Shown one piece after another: positions 36,738-44,102 of a stretch of 64,000 nt of DNA. The stretch is from Magnetococcales bacterium (GTDB taxonomy: Bacteria > Pseudomonadota > Magnetococcia > Magnetococcales > JADFZT01): the NCBI GenBank assembly GCA_015232395.1, contig JADFZT010000011.1:1-64000 (forward strand). Reading direction: 5' to 3'. The notes under the pieces are model-generated. The model was given only the letters and a program-made list of their open reading frames with translations. It did not search any database and was not told where the DNA came from. Positions within the stretch are counted from its first letter, which is position 1. Each line of letters opens with the position of its first letter. The position numbers and the translations under genes were made by a program.

Positions 36738-37752
36738 GGCTTGACTCCGTGAGCTGCTGGAAACGTTTTTTGACCCGGTGCAACTGTTGTTTGCTCGCCT
36801 GCTGTTGATGCTTCACCCCTTGGGCTTTGGCCCGTCTGGCCCAAACATCCGGGAGAAATTCATTGAGCATGATCAACATCCAGCAGAGTTCCAAGAGAGG
36901 GTGGAGGGCTTGCAGGCGGATGGCAAAATGATCGTCCGTTGCAAACATTTCCTGCATCTGGCGACGATAATGGTTCTGCAAGGCCGGGGCCAGTTCCATG
37001 CCGGGGTGGCTGGAAAAATCACAGGTCAATTTAACCGGATCGTCCCAGCCGAAATATTCAAAATCAAGAAAAACAATGCGGCCGTCCCTCTGGCGCAGGG
37101 CGTTGTGAAAGCCAAAGTCGGAAGGGCTCAGGAGGCGTTGGGAAGGAGTGATTTCCGAGCTGATGTCGAGCCCGGCCTGCTGATAGATCTGGCGTGCCCT
37201 CTGGGAAAATTGGTTGAGGGCGGGGGAAAAATCATTCTCCAGAAAATCGGTCAGTGAGGGGGGTGGATCAGGGAGGTCGGCCAGTCGATCATAACGCCGA
37301 TGGAGCTGATCCAATAGATCCTGCCCGGACAAAACCGCATCAGATGCTGGGGGGAGGGGGGATGAATCAGGGGCAAGGGTGAGATCCCGCAGCGCCTGGA
37401 TGAACACCAATGCCTGATCGATATCCCCAGCTGTCGGGTGGGGGATGGTTTGGCCGTCGATCCAGCTGAACAGGGCGCAGTGGTTGTGCCGATCCACCCC
37501 GATCAGCTTGGGGGTGGCGGTGAGGCCGGATCGATTCAAAAGAGCCAGCGCAGCGGTTTCCCTTCCCAACCGGTCTCGGGGATCAGAGGCTTGGGGGGGG
37601 TAAAATTTGAGCGCAAAGGTTTTTTCAGCCGTCTCGACCCGATAGAGGGGATTGTTGCCTCCTGCCTGCATTGGGGAGAGGGTCTGTATGGGGGCTTGGG
37701 CCAGCTCCTGGGCGATGGCGGTGAGGGGGAGCAGGGGAGCGGAGGGGGACAA
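36730..37752 (-). CDS. APH-family small-molecule kinase
   Basis: 340 residues. Kinase-like fold of the aminoglycoside/choline phosphotransferase family: an N-lobe with TFALKFYPP (ATP Lys), a catalytic loop S-D-F-G-F-H-N-A-L, then FLDFEYFGWDDPVKLTCDF with the metal-binding Asp. The family also includes sugar and choline kinases. Adjacent to a transketolase, it most likely phosphorylates a sugar. It begins 5 bases after hicB, which is unusual. No resistance role is suggested by the context. Confidence 0.82.
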   Translation of the reverse strand: MSPSAPLLPLTAIAQELAQAPIQTLSPMQAGGNNPLYRVETAEKTFALKFYPPQASDPRDRLGRETAALALLNRSGLTATPKLIGVDRHNHCALFSWIDGQTIPHPTAGDIDQALVFIQALRDLTLAPDSSPLPPASDAVLSGQDLLDQLHRRYDRLADLPDPPPSLTDFLENDFSPALNQFSQRARQIYQQAGLDISSEITPSQRLLSPSDFGFHNALRQRDGRIVFLDFEYFGWDDPVKLTCDFSSHPGMELAPALQNHYRRQMQEMFATDDHFAIRLQALHPLLELCWMLIMLNEFLPDVWARRAKAQGVKHQQQASKQQLHRVKKRFQQLTESSHD

Positions 37753-37757
37753 GTGGT

Positions 37758-38159
37758 TCAGCCCGTTTCCTTGATCATGCGTCGGGCCGCTTCAGCCAAA
37801 AAGCCGGAGCGGCTCATCCCCAACCCCTTGGCCAAGCCATCCACCCTGGAGAGGAGCGCCTCTTCCAGGGTGATGTTGAGTCGTACCGAGCGTTTGGGCA
37901 GATCGGCCCGCACTAGAATTCGGGCAGCCTCCCTGACTTCTGGATCCGTGGGAATCTGGTCAAGGGGTGTGGGCTCTGGAATGGCCTCCCGGTCCCGCAC
38001 CATGAGGGAAAGATGTCCGGACAAGGCCTCCTCGGCGTTGGCGGCAGCCTCCTGAATGCTCGCCCCAAAGCTGACACAACCGGGAAAGTCCGGGAAAATA
38101 ATCCCAAAACCGGAAGATCCCTGTTCAATGATGGCTGGAAAATGTCGAGTGGACATCAT
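37758..38159 (-). CDS. hicB: HicB-family antitoxin
   Basis: 133 residues. The N-terminal partial RNase-H-like fold reads FPAIIEQGSSGFGIIFPDFPGCVSFGASIQEAAANAEEAL, and the C-terminus is a ribbon-helix-helix DNA-binding domain (RSVRLNITLEEALLSRVDGLAKGLGMSRSGFLAEAARRM). It lies 6 bases after hicA. It would neutralise the HicA mRNA interferase and repress the operon. An alternative ATG 3 bases later is possible. Confidence 0.9.
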   Translation of the reverse strand: MMSTRHFPAIIEQGSSGFGIIFPDFPGCVSFGASIQEAAANAEEALSGHLSLMVRDREAIPEPTPLDQIPTDPEVREAARILVRADLPKRSVRLNITLEEALLSRVDGLAKGLGMSRSGFLAEAARRMIKETG

Positions 38160-38165
38160 CTCCTC

Positions 38166-38360
38166 CTATCGCAGTTTAAGGCCAGACTGCCGTTCAATGC
38201 TTTTCAGGGTGCCGATAGGCATCTCTTTGACAGGATGGGGAACGGTGACTTTCCCGGATTTTTCCGGATGAACAAAATGGTGATGGCTCCCTGTCACCCC
38301 TGCAAGTTGCCAGGATCCCTTCTTCAAAATTTGGATGATTTCCCGACTGCTCTTGCTCAC
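38166..38360 (-). CDS. hicA: HicA-family toxin (mRNA interferase)
   Basis: 64 residues, the usual size. It has a dsRBD-like fold with the active His in GVTGSHHHFVHP (H26-H28) and the ending VTVPHPVKEMPIGTLKSIERQSGL. It cuts mRNA when unopposed by HicB. It is the first gene of a run that continues into the sugar cluster. Confidence 0.9.
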   Translation of the reverse strand: MSKSSREIIQILKKGSWQLAGVTGSHHHFVHPEKSGKVTVPHPVKEMPIGTLKSIERQSGLKLR

Positions 38361-38419
38361 CTGTTTCTCCCTGGTTGAGATTTCAGAATACCTGAGTCGG
38401 GGGAATTGGCAATGAAAAT

Positions 38420-38614
38420 GTGTATTGGGTATGTATTAGTCCCGATGATTGTTGTCCCAGCGCCCCCTACCTGCTTCAGGAAAATGAAAATAAGCGCGCC
38501 CGCTTTGACGCCATGCTGGATGGGGTCAGGGAAGAGGGGGAAAGAGAAGGTGTTTATGGTATCGATCAGGTTTTATCCGAAATGGATGAGATCATCGGGG
38601 GGGCGTTGGGCTGA
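38420..38614 (+). pseudogene. Possible antitoxin C-terminal remnant
   Basis: 64 residues, opposite in strand to hicAB. Only the last 45 look structured: LLQENENKRARFDAMLDGVREEGEREGVYGIDQVLSEMDEIIGG. This resembles the tail of ParD/CopG-type antitoxins. There is no ribbon-helix-helix part and no toxin gene follows; the next gene runs the other way 3 bases later. Probably a broken toxin-antitoxin unit; it could be spurious. Confidence 0.3.
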
Positions 38615-38617
38615 GAT

Positions 38618-41077
38618 TTATTCCCCCTGCTCTTTTTTCAGCAGCTCGGAAAAAATATCGGATTTGACCGGGGGGCTGAAGATGTAGCCCTGGAAGGAGT
38701 CGCACCCCTGGGATTCCAGATAGGTCAGCTGCTCCGGCTCTTCCACCCCTTCGGCAACGACCTTGAGTTCCAGACTGCGGGCCAGGGAGATCACCGCCGA
38801 AACGATGGCTTTGTCGTCGGTATCCTGGACGATATCCCGGACAAAGGAGCGGTCGATCTTCAAGGCGTGGATGGGGAAGCGCTTGAGATAGCTCAGGGAG
38901 GAATAACCGGTGCCAAAGTCATCCACCGAAATCATTATCCCCATCTCCCGCACCCGGCTCATGGTATCGATGGCCTTTTCCACATCCTTCATCACCATGG
39001 ATTCGGTGATTTCCAGCTCCAGGTTTTCCGGGGGCAGGCCCGTCTCCTGAAGGATGCGCTCCATGGTGGGGAGGAGCTTTTTATCCAAAAATTGAATGGC
39101 CGACAGGTTGACCGCCATGGTGAAGGGGTTGCCGGTTTGATCCATCAACGTCTTGGCATCCCGACAGGCGGTCTCCAAAATCCACTCCCCCAGGGGAATG
39201 ATCAGACCGCTCTCTTCGGCGATGGGGATAAAATCCAGAGGGGAGACGATGCCGTGTTCGGGACGGATCCAGCGAATCAACGCCTCCGCTCCGATAATCT
39301 GCCCGCCACTGACCGCCACCTTGGGCTGATAGTTGAGCTGAAACTCCCCCTCTTCCAGCGCCGTGCGCATGCAGGATTCCAGGGTCAGACGGTGGAGATT
39401 GGCGGCATTCATCGCGGCTTCGAAAAAGCGATAGGCCTTGCGACCATCCGCCTTGGCTTGATACATGGCGGTATCAGCGTGTTTGGTCAGGGTGTCGTGA
39501 TCCTGGCCGTCGGAAGGGGCCATGGCGATACCGATGGAGACGGTGATGCTGATGATGTGGCCGTCGATGGTGAAGGGGTGCTCAAACACTTCCAGCACCT
39601 TGCGCACCACATGGGCCACAGCCTGCTCATCTTTGACATCCATCAACACCAGGGTAAATTCATCCCCCCCCATGCGGGCAACGGTATCCACCTCCCGCAC
39701 CGCGCCCCGCAGCCTGCGTGCACACTCCTGCAATAGTTTATCACCCGTCGCATGGCCCAGAGAGTCGTTGACTTTTTTAAAATGGTCGAGATCCAAAAAC
39801 ATCAGAGCGGTTTTGCGTCCCACCCGCCGGGAGGCTTTGAGTTCCCGCTCCAGGCGATCCTTGAACAGCAAGCGGTTGGGCAGGCCCGTCAGATAGTCCC
39901 GATAGGCCATACGGGTCAGGCGCGCTTCCATGCGTTTTTTTTCAGTGGTGTCGCTGAAAATACCGATACAGTGGAGAATGTTGCCGTCGGCGGTGCGGGC
40001 GGTGTTGATGGTGAGCCAGCTGGGGAAAAGTTCACCATCCTTGCGGCGATTCCACACTTCCCCCTGCCACTGGCCGGTCTTGAGGAGGGTATGCCAGATC
40101 TGGGCGTAAAAGTTGATGTCGTGGCGGCCTGATTTAAGATAGCCGGGATCCTTGCCCAGCACCTCTTCCCGGGAATATTGGGTGGTCTGACAATAGGCCT
40201 GGTTGACGTCGATGATCTTGTTGGCAGAATTGGTGATGAGGATCCCTTCGGTGGTGTTGTCAAACACCTTGGCGGTGAGCCGCAGGCGATCTTCGGTCCG
40301 CTTTTGATCGGTGAGATCTTCGTGGATACAGACGATCTCGCCGCTGTCCAGGCGATAGACGTCGTTTTCAAACCAGGTGGTCAGCACTTCCTCTTCATAG
40401 ATGGAGACCGGAAAATGCTCCCGCTCACCACTAAAATGGACCCGTTTGAAGGCTTCTGCCAAGCCTGAGGTTTTCGCACTGGGGAAGAGTTCCGTGAGGG
40501 GCTTGCCGATGACCTTTTGCCGTCGGATATCGTTGATGCGCTCCGCTGCCCGGTTGAGATCGGTGAGGATGAACACTTCGCCGTTGTTGACCGGCTCAAA
40601 AACCGCAACCCCGGTGGGCATGGTGTTAAAGAGCGTTTTGAACCGCTCCTCACTTTTGACCAGCTCCGCCTCGGAGTGCTTACGGGCCCGGATGTGATCC
40701 CACTGCCGCAAGGCCCGCTCCGCCACCCGGTGCATCTCCATCAAGGCGTCACCGGACTTGACGACATATTCCAGCACCCCTGATTTGAGCAGATCCACTG
40801 CGGTCTGTTCATCCCCGTGGCTGGTCATGACGATGACGGGATAGGGGAGGGTGCTGGTATCCTCAGGCAGAAGCTCCGAGCCCTGGCCATCAGGCAGCGC
40901 CAGGTCGGTGATCAACAGGTTGGGCTCAATCAGTGACAGCTTTTCCCGGGCTTCGGCCAGGGTGGCAGCGACGGTCAACAGGCAGCCGTTTCCCCAGGCG
41001 TCAAAGGCATAGCGGATCAGGTCCACATGGGCCTTTTCGTCTTCTACCAGGAGTATTTGGACTGATTCAGGGTTCAC
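38618..41077 (-). CDS. REC-PAS-PAS-GGDEF-EAL cyclic-di-GMP enzyme
   Basis: 819 residues. A receiver domain (LLVEDEKAHVDL, phospho-acceptor D58 in LLITDLALPDG), then two PAS domains (about 145-265 and 270-390, with WNRRKDGELFPSWL). Next come GGDEF with intact MGGDEF and an RxxD inhibitory site (REVD five residues ahead), then EAL with GAEALIRW and [17 protein letters not shown]. Both enzyme halves look competent. It can make or break cyclic-di-GMP under phosphorelay control. The upstream gap holds a Fur-box-like site. The cognate kinase is not next to it. Confidence 0.93.
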   Translation of the reverse strand: MNPESVQILLVEDEKAHVDLIRYAFDAWGNGCLLTVAATLAEAREKLSLIEPNLLITDLALPDGQGSELLPEDTSTLPYPVIVMTSHGDEQTAVDLLKSGVLEYVVKSGDALMEMHRVAERALRQWDHIRARKHSEAELVKSEERFKTLFNTMPTGVAVFEPVNNGEVFILTDLNRAAERINDIRRQKVIGKPLTELFPSAKTSGLAEAFKRVHFSGEREHFPVSIYEEEVLTTWFENDVYRLDSGEIVCIHEDLTDQKRTEDRLRLTAKVFDNTTEGILITNSANKIIDVNQAYCQTTQYSREEVLGKDPGYLKSGRHDINFYAQIWHTLLKTGQWQGEVWNRRKDGELFPSWLTINTARTADGNILHCIGIFSDTTEKKRMEARLTRMAYRDYLTGLPNRLLFKDRLERELKASRRVGRKTALMFLDLDHFKKVNDSLGHATGDKLLQECARRLRGAVREVDTVARMGGDEFTLVLMDVKDEQAVAHVVRKVLEVFEHPFTIDGHIISITVSIGIAMAPSDGQDHDTLTKHADTAMYQAKADGRKAYRFFEAAMNAANLHRLTLESCMRTALEEGEFQLNYQPKVAVSGGQIIGAEALIRWIRPEHGIVSPLDFIPIAEESGLIIPLGEWILETACRDAKTLMDQTGNPFTMAVNLSAIQFLDKKLLPTMERILQETGLPPENLELEITESMVMKDVEKAIDTMSRVREMGIMISVDDFGTGYSSLSYLKRFPIHALKIDRSFVRDIVQDTDDKAIVSAVISLARSLELKVVAEGVEEPEQLTYLESQGCDSFQGYIFSPPVKSDIFSELLKKEQGE

Positions 41078-41199
41078 GGCAACTCACATTACGGCCAAGT
41101 ATGGTTTTTCGAAGGCGGTATCCCTTCGAGTCTTCAGGAATTTGTTGAATTGTTTTTAAATGGATAGAGGAAAGGTTTGGAAAAACACCCATAAGAATT

Positions 41200-41218
41200 G
41201 TTAATGATAATCAATTGT
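41200..41218. promoter_or_regulatory. Fur-box-like sequence
   Basis: GTTAATGATAATCAATTGT matches 14 of the 19 positions of the classical Fur box and contains TGATAATCA, in a 270-base gap about 125 bases before the GGDEF-EAL gene on the minus strand. One site only; no in-frame gene in 41,078-41,348. Confidence 0.35.
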
Positions 41219-41348
41219 ACGTCAGCAATCCAGGTGTCATGCCCATTTTCTCACCTAAACACGCCATTAAAAGGCTTGGGGCAGCAAAATTCAAGCCGGG
41301 AAATGAAGAAAATGAAAGGTAGAGAGTGAAAAATACCGGGTGCGGGGA

Positions 41349-42089
41349 TTATTTGATCAGCCGTTGTTGAATGCGCTCGATAAAGGCGAAATGAATGTTG
41401 TCCATGCCGGTGCCGAAAGGGGCTTCGATCATATCCTGAATGGTGAGTAGAGCCAGTATCATGCCGGTGGCCAGCACGGAGGCGAGAACCCCCAGCCAGC
41501 CCATACCGGCAAACTCCGGGGAGAGAAAAAAAATGGCGGTGATCAGAGCGGTCTGGATGTAATAGCGTAAAATAACCGGGGTGTAGTGTTCTTTGATGGA
41601 GAGGAGTCTTTCAAAGGAGTATTGCATTCCCTGATACCAGTGGAGCAGCCGGGCGATCTCTGGTGGGGAGAGGCCATCCTGGCGGATCTTGAATATTTCC
41701 CCCAACAAAAAGGCAAAAAAATCGTCTATCTGGCGTAAATCTTCCCCATCCACCTTGCGTTCTTCGCGGATCAATACCGAACGGGCAATGGGAAAAAAGG
41801 TGCGGAAGGCATCCATCACCAAGGGCAGGCGCTCCTTGGGGTGCTGATGGGCGAAAACGCCGGAGAGACTGAGAATGTGGGATTTCAGGGCGGCGATTTC
41901 ATCCAGGGCCTCAAAGCGGCGGCGGTTGGCGGTGCCGATGGTGATGGCAAAGGTAAAAAAAATCCCCGCAAAGGCCACTTGCGCCAAAACCCGCATCTGT
42001 AGGACATAGTCGATGTGGTGGCAATACCAGGTCAAAAGGCCTGAGCAGAGGGGGATGAGCAGGAGCTTCGGTTGTATCAGAGTCTGCAT
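41349..42089 (-). CDS. Bestrophin-like membrane protein
   Basis: 246 residues from ATG 42089 (AGGGAAACCCC ahead). Two membrane hairpins: LLLIPLCSGLLTWYC with VLAQVAFAGIFFTFAITIG near the start, and ILRYYIQTALITAIFFLS with LGVLASVLATGMILALLTI near the end. A helical cytoplasmic region lies between. The last hydrophobic block followed by DMIEAPFGTGMDNI resembles bestrophin/YneE-like channels (xxIEDPFGxDxNDL). The match is partial and I do not claim channel activity. No operon partner. Confidence 0.5.
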   Translation of the reverse strand: MQTLIQPKLLLIPLCSGLLTWYCHHIDYVLQMRVLAQVAFAGIFFTFAITIGTANRRRFEALDEIAALKSHILSLSGVFAHQHPKERLPLVMDAFRTFFPIARSVLIREERKVDGEDLRQIDDFFAFLLGEIFKIRQDGLSPPEIARLLHWYQGMQYSFERLLSIKEHYTPVILRYYIQTALITAIFFLSPEFAGMGWLGVLASVLATGMILALLTIQDMIEAPFGTGMDNIHFAFIERIQQRLIK

Positions 42090-42241
42090 GGGGTTTCCCT
42101 GTTGCGATGGCCATGGGATGGGAATCAGCCTGTATGCTACGGCCACGCTGGATTCCGGGCAACCCGCGCCGTATGATGATCCGAGCTGTCAATGCTGGCA
42201 TGAAAGTGGAACCGCTGAATCAGGAACCAAGGGGAAAAAGC

Positions 42242-42568
42242 ATGGCGAATGTATCCGGATCTGCCAAAAAAGGGATCGAAAATCGGCTTTCACAGCGTCT
42301 GTCGGCTCTGGAGCCGGTGAAGGTTTTCCAGGGCGGCCAGGAGTTTGAGGCGCGGATTCAAAATGTCGGCCTCCAGGGGTTTGGCATCCTCTCTCCCAAA
42401 TCGATGGCCCCGGGGGATAAGCTCCAGCTGGAGGTTTCCGGTGATGGTGGGGTCCAGCTCTATGAGTGCCAGGTGGTCTCCCGGAAGGAGCAGCAGGGGG
42501 AATTTTTGTTGGGGCTGCATATTCAGGATCAGGCGGAAGAGGAGCTGCTGCAATATTTGCGGTCTTAG
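42242..42568 (+). CDS. PilZ-domain protein
   Basis: 108 residues, start ATG 42242 after AAGGGG. A stand-alone PilZ-type cyclic-di-GMP receptor: RLSQR supplies the RxxxR motif, then EARIQNVGLQGFGIL for the (D/N)xSxxG strand, with Gly in place of Ser, and ECQVVSRKEQQGEFLLGLHI. The changed Ser weakens but does not exclude ligand binding. It sits between two genes of the opposite strand, not far from a GGDEF-EAL enzyme. Confidence 0.75.
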   Translation: MANVSGSAKKGIENRLSQRLSALEPVKVFQGGQEFEARIQNVGLQGFGILSPKSMAPGDKLQLEVSGDGGVQLYECQVVSRKEQQGEFLLGLHIQDQAEEELLQYLRS

Positions 42569-42730
42569 GTGGGGGGCAATCCCGGTAGGATAATCGTGAG
42601 CCGTGGGAGCCGTATCAATCAAGATACGCATCGTATCATCCAAGTCACTTCCCCCCCCATCAACCACCATTGGGTTCATGCAACCAATCCGAAGGAGAGG
42701 GGCTTTGGTTTAACTCTATAGTGTGGAAGC

Positions 42731-42887
42731 CATCGAACGATGGGGTTTGCGTGGCTCGCTACATCCTGCGCATCTTTAACTGTAAAGCCATCGACCGATG
42801 CGGTTCGCGCAGCTCACCACATCCTACGCAATTCTCTGTAAAATCACATCGACCGATGCAGTTCGCGCAGCTCGCTACATTCTACGC
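42731..42887 (-). repeat. Three REP elements at a 58-bp period
   Basis: Copies at 42731-42771, 42789-42829 and 42847-42887 lie exactly 58 bases apart. Read on the minus strand they carry GTAGGATGTGGTGAGC then CGAACCGCATCGG and end in a CATCG-x-CGATG palindrome. Copy 1 differs at several positions (CTGCGC, TTTGCG). The 5' GTAGG lead is typical of REP elements tied to RAYT transposases; none is visible here. No gene is seen in 42,569-42,973. Confidence 0.75.
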
Positions 42888-42973
42888 AATCCTATACAGC
42901 TAGGTTCAAGATGACTCCCATGACCCGTCAATCCGGTCGTGGGCTTTGCACCATCCTGCCCAACCCGTAAATA

Positions 42974-43702
42974 TCACTTCAAATTGAACTTGAAGCGGAA
43001 ATTGCGGATTTCCAATAGATCTCCGTGGGAGAGCATTTCGATGCGGGTTAGTTTGGCGCCGTTTAAGCGGGGTTTGAACCAGCCCCCCATGGGTCTCACC
43101 CGAAAGCCATCCGCCTTTTGAGTGATGACGGCTGCGATACCCGGGGTAAAAAAGCCGCTCAGGCGAACATCAGCCCCACTGCTTTTGCCCAGGGTCATCG
43201 TTTCGCTCAGGTCAAAGCGGGTACGCCCCCCTGGCACGGAATCACCACTGGAGAGCAGAGAGAGGAAGGCTGCGGCCCCGGGAGTGCCGACATTGGCGGG
43301 CATGGGGGGCGGTTCCTTGCCGGCGGAGATGAACACGGTGCCGTCAAAATCAGCGGAACTGTCGGCGCTTTGTGCGGCGGCAGGGGATTGCTTTTGAGGG
43401 GCAGCCTGGCGACCACCAGCTACAAATTGGAGATGGTGTTTGCCGATGCCGATCACATCCCCATCCTTCAGGGGGGTGATGGCGTTGATACGATTGCCGT
43501 TGAGCCAGGTACCGTTGTTGCTGCCCAGATCCTCCACCAAAAAATGGTTTCCCTGCTGCACAATACGGCAATGCTTGCGGGAAACCCCCAGATTATCGAT
43601 GTGGATGTCGTTGTCAGCACTGCGACCAACGGTGCTGGAAGGGTTTGGCAGACCAAACTCTCCACGGACTTTTTCTTTAAACAAAAGAATGACTTTGGCC
43701 AT
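42974..43702 (-). CDS. Double FHA-domain protein
   Basis: About 242 residues (a start at 43708 is also possible). The first FHA domain is complete: STVGRSADNDIHIDNLGVSRKHCRIV, then DLGSNNGTWLNGNRI. A Pro/Ala/Ser linker (about 105-150) follows. A second, weaker FHA-like domain reads MTLGKSSGADVRLSGFF ... GGWFKPRLNGAKLTRIEMLSHGDLLEI. FHA domains bind phosphothreonine. No kinase gene is near. The last base of the gene is close to the REP array. Confidence 0.85.
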   Translation of the reverse strand: MAKVILLFKEKVRGEFGLPNPSSTVGRSADNDIHIDNLGVSRKHCRIVQQGNHFLVEDLGSNNGTWLNGNRINAITPLKDGDVIGIGKHHLQFVAGGRQAAPQKQSPAAAQSADSSADFDGTVFISAGKEPPPMPANVGTPGAAAFLSLLSSGDSVPGGRTRFDLSETMTLGKSSGADVRLSGFFTPGIAAVITQKADGFRVRPMGGWFKPRLNGAKLTRIEMLSHGDLLEIRNFRFKFNLK

Positions 43703-44102
43703 TGGCATTTTCCAGGAAAAAGGGGCAGATCAACCATTGTCACGGATTATGCCATGCTCGGGGAAAAATGGGAAGAAGTGGGAAAAGAGCTGTTGGGAGC
43801 AGTAGGGATGTGGGGTGGGGGTGGGCTGAAAAGAGAATAAGGGATCTCTTATTGTGATTTCATGGGGCCAAATCATCATATGGATATTTGTATTCAGGTT
43901 TTTCCCTGAAAATATTTAGATGACAGTGGCAAAAAATCATTCGGTTGGGGCGAGCATCGATGATTTCTCCCTTCCAGAGGAGGTTTCTGGTTGGTTGGAT
44001 TTTTCAGATCGGGTTGTGGTGTTATCAAATGGAGCTGAAATGATCACATGGAATTCCTTATTGTGATTTTGGCCGCAAAAATCACAATAAGGAATTCCAT
44101 GT
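43703..44102. repeat. Gap with CTTATTGTGATTT boxes and a perfect palindrome
   Basis: A 400-base gap between the FHA and Fic genes with no coding frame. CTTATTGTGATTT occurs at 43,848 and again as part of both arms of a perfect inverted repeat, 44,046-44,070 and 44,078-44,102 (25-bp arms, 7-base loop GGCCGCA). The palindrome abuts the Fic stop codon. Neither side has a T-run, so it is not an ordinary terminator. AATAAG-GGATCT-CTTATT is a second small palindrome at 43,836. Confidence 0.8.

Noticed and set aside
36730-37752. Aminoglycoside resistance gene
   Set aside because: The fold is shared by many sugar and choline kinases, and the gene is embedded in a sugar operon with no mobile resistance context.
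42731-42887. CRISPR array
   Set aside because: There are three 41-bp units with 17-bp spacers, the units differ from each other, and each is a REP palindrome. No cas gene is present.
44046-44102. Ordinary rho-independent terminator for the Fic gene
   Set aside because: No T-run follows on either strand, and the arms are AT-rich with a perfectly conserved 25 bases, unlike the other terminators in the window.
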